DNA from: Vicia villosa
Lineage: Eukaryota > Streptophyta > Magnoliopsida > Fabales > Fabaceae
Reading direction: 5' to 3'
DNA length: 64,000 nucleotides
Assembly (NCBI RefSeq): GCF_029867415.1
Contig: NC_081184.1
Location: forward strand, 105,509,692-105,573,691
The notes beneath the pieces are model-generated. The model made no database searches and had not been told where the DNA came from. It was given only the letters and a program-made list of their open reading frames with translations. Made by a program: the position numbers and the translations under genes. Below, piece after piece: positions 40,340-52,807 of the stretch (the first letter of the stretch is position 1; every line of letters begins with the position of its first letter).

Positions 40340-42762
40340 ATGTTAGGTATGGTGCATCCGGACAACATTGTGCACGACGACGTAGTGGCTAAAGCGGAAG
40401 TTATGTCGATGATCGATGCGGTTGATGTACGGCAACAATTTACAAATGATCGGAGCTTCGCTAGTCGCGAACAATTGATTGATTGGGTTCGTAACGAAGC
40501 TAGTAAAGTTGGACTTGGAATTGTTATTTTAAGGTCCGACAATGGAAATAGTAGGAGGAAAGCTTTCGTTGTTTTGAATTGCGAACGGGGTGGGAGTTAT
40601 GTACAATCAAACCGGGTGATAAAACACGAAGACACGGGATTCAGAAAGTGCGGGTGTCCGTTTAAGTTGCATGCGACTCGGAGGGTTGATGATTTGTGAC
40701 GTTTAAGCGTCATTTGTGGAGTTCATAATCAAGCCTTGGATGCCAAGTTACACGGGCATCCAATGGCGTGTCGTTTGTCCCGCGAAGAGAAGATTGTGAT
40801 TTCGGATTTATCGATAGTTAAAGTGGCGCCTCGCAACATACTTGCCGATTTGAAACGGAAAAAACCGGATAACGTTTCAAATATCAAGCAAGTTTACAAT
40901 GAACAACACAATCTCAAAGTTTTGAAAATGGGCACTCGGTCGGAAATGCAACAACTTTTGAAACTATTAGGCGATAACAAATATGTGTCAAGCTTCCGAA
41001 CATCCGAGGACAAAGTTACGGTGCGTGATATTTTTTGGACTCATCCCGAAAGTATCAAATTATTCAACACATTTCCAACCGTTCTTGTCATGGATTCGAC
41101 GTACAAGACAAACAAATATAGGCTTCCTCTTCTAGAGATAGTCGGTGTGACCTCGACGGACAAGACTTATTCGGTCGGGTTTGCTTTTTTGGAGTGTGAA
41201 AAAGAAGAAAACTTTACATGGGCTTTGGGAATATGCAAGTCTTTGTTAGTTGATCAAAATGTTATGCCAAACGTCATTATCACCGACCGGGACAATGCTT
41301 TGATGAATGCGGTCGATACCGTCTTCCCGACATCTACCGCGTTACTTTGCCTGTATCACATAACTTGCAACGTGAGAAGTAAGTTGAAACCCGCGGTTGG
41401 GACAAAAGATAAGCCGGATGAAAACGGTAAAGTTATCAAAGCCGATGTTGTGGTTGATAGGATAATGGCGGCATGGAGGGAAATTTTAGATGCATACTCC
41501 GAAGAGGTGTATACCGAGAAATTGGTACACTTTAGGTCTTTGTGTGGTTCCATTAAGACTTTTTGTCATTACGTCGAATCCACCATTCTTGACAAAGTCA
41601 AGGAAAAAGTCGTGTGCGCTTGGACAAATCGAGTTAGACATCTTGGTTGCACCATGACTAACCGAGTTGAATCCGCACATGCGGTCTTGAAGAGGTGGTT
41701 GGGTGATAGCAAGGGAGATTTGTGTCGGGGATGGGACACCGTGAACCAAATGCTCCAAAATCAACACAATGAAATTCAAACATCGTTCGGTCGGAGCAAG
41801 ACGGTTATGGAACACCGGTATAAGGGCCAAATTCTATTCTCCCAATTGATTTACAACATATCCTGATCGAGTTTGAATTTTTTGTTTCATGAAGCGAAGC
41901 GGTCGGAGACCACGGGGCCGGATAGTTCTTTATGTGGGTGCACCATTAGAAAGACATACGGCCTTCCATGTGCTTGTATACTTTCAAAAAAGAAGAAGTT
42001 GAATTCACCAATACGCATGGATGAGGTAGCCGACCATTGGAAGAAGCTTCGTTTTGATGATTTTGACGCGCCGAAAGAAAATGACTCCAAAATCACCATC
42101 TCCGACGAGTTGGAAGTGATAATGGAGAAGTTTGCTAATGCGGATGACACAATAAAAATGCACATAAAAGAACAATTACGAAAAATTGCATTTCCGGAGA
42201 CCACCGATTTGAAACCGCCATCTCAACCGGTTAAAACTAAAGGTGCACCGAAAAACTCCAAAAATACACAAGAAGACACATCAACAAAACAATCTCCTTC
42301 CTACTTTGAACATGTTGATGCATCATTCCCGAATTCACCGACACCGAAGTCCAAGTATAGTGGTAACAAAGGAGCCCGTATTTCGAAGCCACCTCGCACA
42401 CTGCCGATCAAAAAATCACCCATTATCTACATTGATGAGATGCCACGTTTTATGCACAAATATATCGATAACATAATTGATGTTGGAGGCGACGGCAATT
42501 GTGGATATCGGGCCGTTACAGGTTTGCTCGGTAAAGGGGAAGAAAATCACACTTTAGTTCGACGGGAACTTCTTTCGGAGTTGACTTCGCATCAAGACAT
42601 CTACACCCGACTATATGAAATTCAAGAAAATTTTGAGAAACTTCATGATTCACTTGTTCCATCACTTACCGGTATCGCCCCGGTTTCAAAGTGGATGTCA
42701 TTCCCTGATATGGGCCATCTAATAGCAAGTGCATATGATCGGGTGTGTGTCGATTTGACGGG
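40340..42762 (+). pseudogene. MULE transposase with FAR1-like domain and C-terminal OTU domain (two nonsense mutations, truncated by A+)
   Basis: One frame runs from an ATG at 40340 (alternative 40349) to the A+ insertion, broken only by TGA at 40697-40699 and TGA at 41864-41866. Order: a FAR1-like zinc domain (WVRNEASKVGLG through RKCGCPFKLHA, ~40480-40670); the MULE DDE-type transposase core, with acidic residues in VMDSTYKTN, IITDRDNALMN and NRVESAHAVLKRW; a SWIM-type zinc motif (CGCTIRKTYGLPCAC, ~41937-41980); and a linker with Ser/Lys/Pro. The OTU cysteine-protease start follows, with DGNCGYRAV at 42491-42517 including the nucleophile Cys. The catalytic His would lie downstream, beyond the insertion. 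Proteases fused to MULE transposases are known in plants. Both stops fit single transitions. The copy is dead. Confidence 0.85.
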
Positions 42763-45700
42763 TGTCATACCCCAAAATTTGCCCATATTATTTCTCCTAT
42801 TCAAAAGTCAAATCAAGATACAAAGCTCCAAGACACACTCTCCTAAACAAGGCTCAGCAATTAGGGTTTTGTTGTTCTGAAGGAAAATCAATGAACCAAT
42901 GGCTCCAAGGCATCCCATATGGCCTATGATGTCTCACATTACCTCCATGACAAGTTTCAGGTCTCAATTCAAAAGATTGAGCACTCAATGGTTCGGAAAG
43001 TCAACAGTCGACTAGGTGACCTAAAAGTCAATTGTGGTCAAAGTACAGTCAAAACTCCTGATTTTTTGTCAACATCCTCATATTGAAGTATCTTTCACCA
43101 TTTGATCAAGAATTGATCAAGGTTCATCAAGGAAAGATCAGAAATCAACAATTCCAAAAGTTTCTAAATTAGGGTTTTCATAGGAGAAAGTCAGCTGAAC
43201 TTTGACCAGCCATAACTCTCACGTGGAACATCAGAAATTTTCCATCCAAAGCTTATTTTGAAGGAAATTTGATTCTCTACAACTTTGTCTCTCACATGCC
43301 AAGTCTAAAAATGCTTCATTTGGGAGATATGGACCAAAACATTATAGGTCCTTTTCAAAAGTCAACAAAAATCACTTTTTTCAAAACAACACACAAGGAG
43401 CATGGAAAATTATTTTGATATGGGACCAAAAACACTGGTTAGAGGACTCTTCATGGTTTCTAAAAATTCCTAGAACTCCTCCATACCTCAAAAATTGAGG
43501 GAGATAGGCCTTGTCAAAGTTGGACTATTTTGGAGAGAAAAATGTGAGGAAAAAGGATTCAAAATGAACATTTTTGCAAATAGGCCCAATATCTCATGAT
43601 CCAAACTTGATTCAAAAGTCATCTAAGGCCCCATACATGATGTCCACGAATTATTTGATTTTTATTTGGATTTTTATGAATTATTAGTCAAATAAAAGTG
43701 ATAAATAATTCATATAAATTATAGAAAATCAAATATTTGATTTAGGAAATATATGGGAATCAAATCCAATCACCATTCATGCCAAATACTCAATCAAATT
43801 TATGCAATTAGAGTTAAGGGTGATTGAATCACATATTGAACAAATTTAGTAAGATTTCTAAATCAAATTTCCAAAAAATTGAAATCAAAGATACAATAAG
43901 ATTTGTTTTGGTTTTGTTGACCTAAACCCTTCCAATACATATACATGGCATTCACAAAACCTAAGGAGGAGATTTTCTGAGCAAGAAAGAACCCTAAACC
44001 GAATTGAAAAGTGGAGAGAATTTCAAAAGTCAATTATCGGTTGCAGCCTAATTCAAACAACTTGAAGCATTCCAACAAGTTCCTGGACATCCATAGAAGG
44101 TGTGGGGATCATTAAACGGCCTCAGCAACCCCAGAAACACCTCCGATTAGCCAAGGTGAGTCACTTTTTCTTTTGGAGTCGATTACGCCCATTCATGCAT
44201 CATCCTCTAAATTTAATGCCATATTATTGATCTTGATCATGTTTTGATGATATCTGGAAACTTAATTGCATTTATACGTTGTTACGAGCCTAACGCCATT
44301 GTAGGGTTCTTGAAGCTTTGAATTGGGGCTTTCTGTATTAGGTAAAATTAGGACTAATAACAAGTACCACTGAGCTCGGGAGACCTGGACGATCACGTCC
44401 ATTAGGTTGCGCCCCATTTATATTGTGTATACGAGATTTTTGTCTTGCAGGTTGGTTCGCTACGAAACCATTTCGTAGCAAATTCGTAGCTACGCGTTTC
44501 AGGCTTTTTTCAGCGAAGAAGATGATGTCGTGGCAGCACTCCATTGGTTAGTTTCAAACAAAAAGCGCGCGCGTCTGTTTTTGTTTTTTTCCTTTGATTC
44601 AGTGTGTTCCCCACACGCGCGTACGATGCTCCCGCTTTCATCAGCCATCCGATCTAGCCAGCGCTTCATCCGATGGACCATAGCTCGCAGGTGCATCATA
44701 CTCCTTCAGCGCCTTGCCACACAGAATCAGGAGCTAAGTTTTTTTAATTTTTTTTCTTTTTTAATTACACAATTCCTTTTATTTATATTTGTATATATAT
44801 TTGTTTTTTATTTATTTGTTTTTTCTTCTCTTTTCCTAACATAATTTAGTCTTCTAAAAAATCTTTTTATTTTATATCTAATAATATTATTTATTTTATT
44901 TAATTATTTTATTTTATATGCTTAACATACTTATTTATTTATTTTTATTTTCTTCAAATATTTATTTATTTTATTTATTTATAATTATTAATATATTTTA
45001 TTTATTTATTTATTTAATTAGATAATTTATTTAAATATTTTCAATAATTCATATGTATTTTATTTAATTCATAAAAAATCATAAAAAATGTTTTTTGCCT
45101 GATTTTATTTTCTCTCTTCGATTTAATTAATTAGGTTGCGAAACCAATAATTAATTAAATCGATTGCGTTACTTTACTCAATTTACGCCCGAATTAGGGT
45201 TTACGAGAATTAACCCTACACTGAAAATATTTCTTTTTCTGTGTCTTTTTCAGGGTTGACTTTTCAAATGCACTCCGACTACGCGCCACGTCAAAACAAA
45301 AGCTAAGTTCTATCCTTTTCTTATTTAAATTTTCTTTTACCTTTTATTTATTTTTAGGGTTTGATTCCCGCCGTCAATGAATTCCTTCTACACTTACTTC
45401 TTCCTATCAATTCTCAGATGATCAGAGTCAATGCTCAAGGCAAACCTTTGCCCGTCAACCTTCACCAATCGAAGCTAAGTGTCCTTTATCCTTTTTCTTT
45501 TATTATTATTTTTATTGATTAGGGTTAACCGTACCTGATTTCTGAACTGATAATGCACTCATCTATGTTTTATTTTCTTTTCCCTAATTTTCAGGGTTTG
45601 CCAACCGCCAAAGCTCGGATAGTCGGTAACCCTAAAACCTTGATCTTATTTAATTATTACTTATGTCAAACCCGCTGGTTTCATCTTCCCTTTCCCCCCG

Positions 45701-46583
45701 CTGGTTTCTTTTTCCCCTTCCCCATATTGCTTTAACATAATTGTTGTGGTTAGTAATTTAGGGAGTGACAACTTTGAAATTGAAATTAGAATCACTTAAT
45801 TTTTACAAGATAAATATTCGAATTGAATCACGTGATTGTTGCACCCACGCACGTTTTTGTGGTAACCCCTCTTGTTGCCTGTTGCCTGTTGCCTTGTGTT
45901 TTTTGCAGAATAGCCATGTCCCTCGAACACGAGGATACCTCAGCCATGTTGCCTCGATAAATACAAAGGTCAAAGGTCCCTAATGATGCTGCCTTCGATA
46001 CACTAATATGATCTCGTCCCTCGAAAGTTGCCTATGAAAGGCTGAGGTATCCTCTCGTTGCCTACGAAAGACTATTCTGGTCCTTCCCTTAGACTACCTG
46101 CATCTCTATGGCATGGGACAATCTTATGGCGAACGACATTGCGACGACCCTTCAACCTCCAAATGAAAGGCTTCCTGCCCTCTTATGGCATGGATAGACC
46201 CTCTCACCCTGAAAGGCTAAAAGAACTATTTTCTACATTATTCAGGTAATTGCTCCTTATTGCCTTTCTCTGGCTAAAATCCTTTTCTTATTCTTTCTCA
46301 TAAATCTTCAAAATGGCTACGCTCATTTACGAGCTAAAGTCCGTATTCACTTTTTCTACATTTCTGAAATCAAAGAGCAAAGCAATTAAGAGCCCATGGA
46401 AAACCATGGATGCAAAGGGTGCCTTACACCTTCCCTTTGCATAAGTACCCCCGAACTCAGTTTTTATTTAAAAGGTTTTTCCTGTTCTTTTAGCCTTTCT
46501 GATATTTGGATAAAATAAAAGTCGGTGGGGACTCTTGCTTAACCGCGACATTTTCGATATAAAGGTTAGTTCACCGTATTACA
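42763..46583 (+). mobile_element. 5' LTR of A+ (3.8 kb)
   Basis: TGTCATACCCCAAAATTTGC to CACCGTATTACA, followed by GAAC and the PBS. It contains long AT-rich stretches (44730-45100) and several TTGCCTG repeats near 45880. It has no gene; the frames at 44530-44844 and 45765-45983 lack support. It aligns with the reversed A- LTR at 54387-58033. Confidence 0.88.
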
Positions 46584-46587
46584 GAAC

Positions 46588-46605
46588 TGGCGACTCTGCT
46601 GGGGA
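46588..46605 (+). other. Primer-binding site of A+
   Basis: TGGCGACTCTGCTGGGGA, four bases after the LTR end. Confidence 0.9.
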
Positions 46606-47778
46606 TTTTCGATTAAAAAGAGGGGTTACCTTAAAAGTTTATGAATCACTTAAATGTTTTCTATTGTTTGCTTTGTTTGCTTTATTTTTGCAGGGCTGTT
46701 TTGGTTATTTTGCTGTGTGAAAGATCCTAACCCGGATCTGAGTACCTTAGGTAAATGGCATGAGATCAAGGAGACAGCACAGCGTATACTGATGTGGTTG
46801 ATCTGATGGCCATCGTTAGTGTGACACATTGGTTTGTCCTGGTGTTCCTTGGGATCCGACCTGAGGAAATGCTTGGCTGCCGCGTGGTGTCATTAAGCAC
46901 TAATTTGCCCTTAGAACCTTAGTCGAACTTGACTTTGGCCTATTAGAAAGTAGCGAGATGGCTGACTTTGGTTCCGACCGAAGTTGGTTGATACTCGAAG
47001 CTACACTCATATGGACTGGACTTTCAGGACCTTCTCGGTTGGTGATTCGATTGCCGAACTGAGATAAGCGCCTTCGAGATAGGTCAATGATATGAGTTCC
47101 CTAGAACCCGATCTTTATATAGGACAGGTTGAACCAACTAAACTTCAGTGGGGAGGGTACTTACCTACGAACTTCATGCAAGCCTCTAAACCTAAGGGCA
47201 CTTGTGTGACTTGTTTGTTTTTGCTACTAACCTTTGTTTTCCTTGCAGATTTTGCTAAAAGACTTGTTTGCCCTTACTATCTTACGTTGTGCTTAATGCA
47301 TTGCACTCGCATAACATCATGACATCATAACATCATAACATAGCATGTTAACTAACCCTTTCAAGGATCTTAGGAATTTAGGGCGCACAATTTTAGGTAC
47401 TCTTATCAAGGACTAAATTCCTATCAAGGGGCAAGAGGATTTATTTTCCTCTGGCCACATACCTTCCAATTCAAAGGCTCAGCACCTATCAAGGGGCAAG
47501 AGGATTTATTTTCCTCTAGCCATATACTTTCAAATTTAGAGGTATCCTGAACCAGAGGCGATGACCCACTCGATATGGTGAGCTTGGTTGTCAAAGAAAG
47601 ACGTTCAAAGACAAAATTCAGAATTATTCAGACAAAGACGCGACCAAATCATTTTCTAATGTTGCTAACTAAATTCCTAAAGATCCTTGAAAACATTGCA
47701 TTTGCATTCATAACATCGCATAACAGGCTTCTTACAATAGATCTCTCATCCGACCTCGCTGTTTATTTCAGCAAGAAA
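46606..47778 (+). other. A+ leader, no supported gene
   Basis: Non-coding leader. A ~62-bp direct repeat containing CTATCAAGGGGCAAGAGGAT occurs twice at about 47424-47535. CATCATAACATCATAACATAGC is found near 47320. Confidence 0.6.
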
Positions 47779-48588
47779 ATGGATCTCGAACAATCTGTCA
47801 AAAATCTCCAAGCTCAGAATGACCAGTTCCGAAGAATAATCTTTCACTTGGCCAAGGGGCAAGAAGAATTGAAGGCACTTATGATCGAGAAAGAGAAGAA
47901 TCACCATAAGCATCAAGGTGGTCAAGATAATCAGAGATTCAAGCCTAAGCGATCATTTTCTCTATTACTCATGCCGTTGTCTCAAGTTCTGCAACAACTG
48001 CTCAATCAGAACTTGATAACTCTATTGCCTCCATATTCATTTCCTACCAATCCCACTCCTGGGTATAAGTACCATGCAAGGTGTGCTTATCATTCGAATA
48101 GTCCTGGTCATGATACAGAGGATTGTTCGCTATTGAAGCACAAGATCCAAGACTTAATTGACAACAAGATCATTGACTTCAACTCACCTGAGAAGCCCTA
48201 CGTGGCTAATGCTGTGCACAACCAGAAAGGCCGAGATAAACGCAACCAGCAGACACCAGCATCACAACCACAACGTAAACATAATACACCTAGGCGTCAA
48301 TTCACAAAGATCAACATGTCACTGGCTCAGGCATTACAACATTTGTTGAAGGCAAACTTGAATACTGTGAGGGATCCTCCTATAAAGCCCAACACTTCTG
48401 CTCCTAGCTATGAGTCCAATGCAAGGTGCACATATCACTCCAACAGCCCTGGACATGACACGAATGATTGTTGGCCATTAAAAAACAAGATCCAAGATAT
48501 GATTGATGCTGGTGAAATTGAATTCCCTCATCCAAAAACTCCTGTAGTGATCATTGCTCCTATGCCTAATCACGACAAGATCGATTAA
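47779..48588 (+). CDS. Shortened gag-like protein with two CHHC modules
   Basis: 269 codons from the ATG at 47779; the frame is also open upstream to 47575. It starts MDLEQSVKNLQAQNDQFRR, a coiled coil like the start of Ogre-type gags. It passes directly to the gag C-terminal zinc region and skips the central capsid core. Two homologous modules follow: CAYHSNSPGHDTEDC (48082-48126) with KHKIQDLIDN, and CTYHSNSPGHDTNDC (48426-48470) with KNKIQDMIDA. Each module is preceded by a LSQVLQQLL/LAQALQHLL helix. The zinc pattern is C-x2-H-x5-H-x4-C. It ends APMPNHDKID, as in A-. It might bind element RNA so that a full Ogre gag can package it, but that is inference. Confidence 0.75.
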   Translation: MDLEQSVKNLQAQNDQFRRIIFHLAKGQEELKALMIEKEKNHHKHQGGQDNQRFKPKRSFSLLLMPLSQVLQQLLNQNLITLLPPYSFPTNPTPGYKYHARCAYHSNSPGHDTEDCSLLKHKIQDLIDNKIIDFNSPEKPYVANAVHNQKGRDKRNQQTPASQPQRKHNTPRRQFTKINMSLAQALQHLLKANLNTVRDPPIKPNTSAPSYESNARCTYHSNSPGHDTNDCWPLKNKIQDMIDAGEIEFPHPKTPVVIIAPMPNHDKID

Positions 48589-49957
48589 ATGTCTAGAAGG
48601 ATGAACTTTAGATCATTAGATTTACTTTCATGCGCAATTTCTATTTTGTTTGTTTAAACATTCGAATTATGATAGACATTATTTGTTTTAAATAATCATC
48701 ATCAGTGCATTGCATATGTTTGTCTTGAATAAATTATTTCGCTATCACTCATCTAAACTGCATCTTTACTTTGCATATGTTTTATGATACTCAACTCCTG
48801 CTAAAGCTGTATACCTTTTGAGGGAGGATGACGAAAATGATACTGCAACCTCATACAGTATGCTTTTGAGCGGACTATGCTGACGATGTACAGGCATTGT
48901 TTCAATTCCTAAACAGTGGAGATATAAGGATGTTAATCCCTCGTCAACCCCTTTGAGCCTAAGAAGTAGAAGTTTCTTTCTTGTATTAATTAAAACCCTT
49001 GATCATAACCTAGGGCAGGGTAATTCTCAGTTAATTTGGTTGTGCATTCTATTTTAAGAGAATCATTCAGTACACCTTTCAACAAAGGTTTCAATCACAA
49101 ACGTTCATCCGCACACATCAAAGAAGTGTTGGAGATGTCAATCAAAAGCCAATAATGGTTCATCAATCATTAAGCAAGGCAGTCAATATCTTTCAAAAAA
49201 AATGAAAAAACATATATACAAAGAAAAGCCTGCTAAGTCAAAAATCAAAAAGAAGACTTAGGCAAAAATCAAGGCATCCCGCTGACTGTAAGCTCAAAAT
49301 AGACAGTTCAGGCAAAAGTTAGGGATATCAAAAAGATGAAAAAAGAGAAGTCAATAAATTCCTGAACAACACAATGTTGTGACTACCAAAAGGAAGAAGT
49401 GACTGCCATCTCAAAAGTTCTCTTTGCTTGTGAACCATCATCATTATCAAAGGTTCAAATCCAAAAGTCTCTTGGAACCTGAATGCATAAGTTGAATTAA
49501 CTAAGCTTAGGACTGAAGATCATCACGAAAAGGGGTGGGTACAATCAAATTTTGGGCCTTTATCCTTTATTTCTTAAACCGTGAACCAAGCCACGTTACA
49601 ACCCTTGAAAGTCCTAATTGAAGCATGGTTAGTTCGAAAGCATACTGTCACCAAAAAGGTATCCCGACTCCTTAAGGTTTACTACAAATGCTAGGTTGAT
49701 ATCATGTTTTTTACAAACATCATGTTTTTATAAATATCATGATTTTACATCTCCAGTTTTAATGTTTTTCAAAAACTCAAGACAGACGTATGCATTGCAT
49801 CTCATGAATTCATTATTAAACATGTTCTGCTACATAATTTCAAATGTTAGCAACAGAAAGAATTTGCACAGGGTACAACTAATGACCGAAAGTTATCCCG
49901 ACAGACAATATTACTCCAAGAAGCCATGTCTCTTACGTATACAAGGGGCATGACACG
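48589..49957 (+). other. A+ post-gag region, no gene seen
   Basis: Matches the reverse of 59712-61085 in A- over most of its length. Only short unsupported frames are present. Confidence 0.7.
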
Positions 49958-52787
49958 TGTCATACCCCGAAATTTGCCCGATCAAATCCGCGTCTTTTAA
50001 TTCATCAAGGGCCGAAATTAAGGGGCATGGGGTTTGACGTTCCTATCATCAAACCCGCCCTCTTATAAAGTACCCTGAGTTAAGATGGAGATTAAGGTTA
50101 GAAGGTGCTTAAGATCAAACTGATGGCCCAACTATCCCATTCCAAGTATTTTCTTTTCATCATTTTTATATTTTACTACAACTTAGTTTTTATAATCTAC
50201 TCATCTTTTATCATTTACGTTTTTTATCTTTATTAACTAACATTATTATTACTAACTATTATTTTTATTATTTATTTATTATTATTACTAACTATTATTT
50301 TTATCATTTATTTGGTGTATAAATTAGGTAGAAGTCAAAGTATATGAAATGTATATAATCTTTATTTTTGGTTAAGGTTGTTAAAATAACATTATATATT
50401 ATTAATCTAATATTATTAACTATTATTATTTTTTACTATTAATGTTTGATAACTTTTTTTTTCTCTCATTTTTTATTGCTTTATGATGAAAGAGGTGTTT
50501 TTTTTGGGGTTGACCAAGTCAACAAGTCCATTTAGGGTAGAAGGAACTATTCATCTTCCTTCATCCTCCTACAACCGCGGCGGCCATCACCCTTTTGGTA
50601 AAAGAAAGTCCAAGAAAATCCAAGCCCATATCAAAACATATGAACATCAAATCTTCATCAAATCAAAAAGATAACAAAAATATCAAATTTTCTCAATCAA
50701 TTTACATACAGATCCGGGATTGCATCAAATATTAACATAACTTAAGACTAAAATCTGAATCTAATATTCCTAAACTAGAATTAAACCCTAACTATAAAAT
50801 AAGAGAATCAGATGGAGAAAAAGGGGGGATGGAAACAAACAGTAAGCGACATTTTTTGCAGGCAAAAACCATTAGTAACAACACCGATGCCGGCACTGTC
50901 CACCGTTTCCTCTTGATCCCTTGCCTTGAGCCACCAATGCTCAACCCTCGGTTTTCCTTGCGATTCAACAACCGGAATGCTCAACAAGTGAATGACAACG
51001 ACTACAACTCTCTTCATCTCGTGGCTCATAGATCGGAAACCGTAGCACCTCCGCCACGACACCACCGATCTCCACCTCGCTCAGCCACGCCTCCAGCTTC
51101 GCCGACGGAACCACAACGGACCTTCATATCAAATACGGCGCATAGGGTTGGATCGCAGAGGGAGAAGATTAGCAGAGGATTGAATCGAAGGAGGTGAGGA
51201 TCAGAAGCTTCGCGACTTAAGATAGGGAGCAGTTGTTCATTTGAGTTGAGAAGAAGAAGCCATGGAAGTAGGAGAAGAAGCGGTGCATATGTTATTGTTG
51301 TTCAGAAAGGACCGAGAAAGAAGAAAGGGAAGGGATAAGATCTCATCTTTTATGGTGTTTCACGAGGGATTGAAAATGTCTCGTTTGTTTTATTTTATTA
51401 AATCCCAAAGCCACGTGTTGAAATACTGCGGGTCCATTTATGATGGGAAAAACTCAAAATATTTGAATGAATGTTAAAGCGCTATGTTACAACGAAGATG
51501 CGCAACACAGGTGGTATGAAGGAGCGCTGGTGACTTGCAAGACCTGAGTTCTATCCCTGGGTATTGCATTATTTTGGTTTAATTTCTTTGTTATATTTGG
51601 TTCAAAGATCTAGTACGCGCGGCATGTAAGAGTTCATGGTACACCCTCGTCACTGCACAATGGGATGAACAGAGCCTCAGATCTAATGGCCTCTGGAGCG
51701 TCGCCCTACCATATTCCCTCAAGGAGCAGCCACACAGGATTGCATCCCAGGTTTCTTTTATTTTTTTTATTATTATTTACATATTACTTGTATAATTATT
51801 TAATTATAAATATATTAATGTATATATAATTTATTCTTGTTCTTTCTTTAATTAGGGTTAGAATATATAATTAGGGTTAGGAGTATAACATTTTCCCTGA
51901 TTATTTTGATTATATCGATTTAATCTATTTAATTAGTTTTAATTAATTTAAATGGTTAAAAATCACAATAAAAACCCTAGAAAGGTTATATGCATTAGGG
52001 TTTGTCCAATCTCATCGCCATTTGGGCAAAACATTAATTCTTGAATAATTCTCTCCTCGACCCGACTAAAGCTATTAGTTGCATTAGACGAGAGATAAAA
52101 GAATAAAACATAAAAAATGTACAAAATCTAAAACACATCTAATTTGCTGCCCGCGACGATCGAATCTATCGATCTGAGTAACCAGCAATGCCCCATTAAT
52201 CCGTTAGCTATACTGATCAAATCTATTGATCATCGCATCTAACAGTGACATATTAAATCAGGGTTGTACGCCCAAACACTAAAACATCTTAAACACACTA
52301 AACTACGACACTACGGATTTTCATCCCTTCAAACACTGCGATGTTCACAACTGCGACAAGGTAATTCAAAATACCTTACGAACATTTGCATTTCGAAACT
52401 GCGATAGGCCATTCAAAAAGTCTTCCAAACAACTTCAAATACATTCAAATCAAATTCAATTCAAAGGCGTACAACCCTGTGCCCGAACTACGTTGACTTT
52501 GATTCTCCCTAAGGAGATACGTAGGCACTTGGATAACCAAGGCGAGTCCCCTTCCTTAAAAATCTCAATTTTTCCCCTATTCACTTCTTTAGCTATTAAC
52601 CTTAACTTTTAGCCATAAACTGTTACCTTAGATTCAAAGCCATAGGAAAGGGTTGAGGGTGCCTAACACCTTCCCTCGACCTGATTATAATAACTTACTC
52701 CGAATCTCTTAACTGCGTAGGGTTTCCTATTCGCCCTTCAGAATAGGTGGCGACTCTAAACCTTCATTTTTAGGGCAGGTTGCTACA
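49958..52787 (+). mobile_element. 5' LTR of B+ (2.8 kb)
   Basis: About 290 bp longer than the B- LTR, with shared ends but a largely different middle. A GC-rich, CpG-rich block (50870-51230) carries a 122-codon frame that I do not accept as a gene. A degenerate tRNA-like stretch (GAGTTCTATCCCTGGG) lies at about 51547-51562. Confidence 0.85.
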
Positions 52788-52789
52788 GC

Positions 52790-52807
52790 TGGCGACTCTG
52801 CTGGGGA
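52790..52807 (+). other. Primer-binding site of B+
   Basis: TGGCGACTCTGCTGGGGA, two bases after the LTR end. Confidence 0.9.

Larger units (their letters stand above)
39766..42762 (+). mobile_element. Mutator-like element (MULE), left part, interrupted by A+
   Basis: A palindrome-rich left region (39815-40286) leads into a MULE transposase frame. The element is cut at 42762 by the A+ LTR; ACGGG (42758-42762) is the expected 5-bp duplication. The left terminal inverted repeat boundary is not established: the right LINE target duplication ends at 39765, so the MULE end could lie just right of it or on the left side of the LINE. The remainder should lie beyond the window. Confidence 0.7.
42763..49957 (+). 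mobile_element. Ogre-like element A+ (5' LTR, PBS, mini-gag; interrupted by B+)
   Basis: A 5' LTR (42763-46583), PBS, ~1.2 kb leader, gag-derived frame and 1.37 kb of post-gag sequence, cut at 49957. In A- the equivalent sequence continues for another 1.7 kb to its 3' LTR (compare 49860-49957 with 59805-59710 reversed). This shows that B+ interrupts A+, with ACACG (49953-49957) as the expected duplication. No protease, RT or integrase is seen, so it is probably a gag-only non-autonomous element. Confidence 0.85.

Noticed and set aside
42470..42762. Independent OTU-domain host gene
   Set aside because: It is in the same reading frame as the MULE transposase with no separate start or promoter; best read as its C-terminal domain.
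50829..51197. 122-codon frame as a host gene
   Set aside because: It lies wholly inside the B+ LTR, has no recognisable domain and no own promoter context. It is kept only as an observation on composition.
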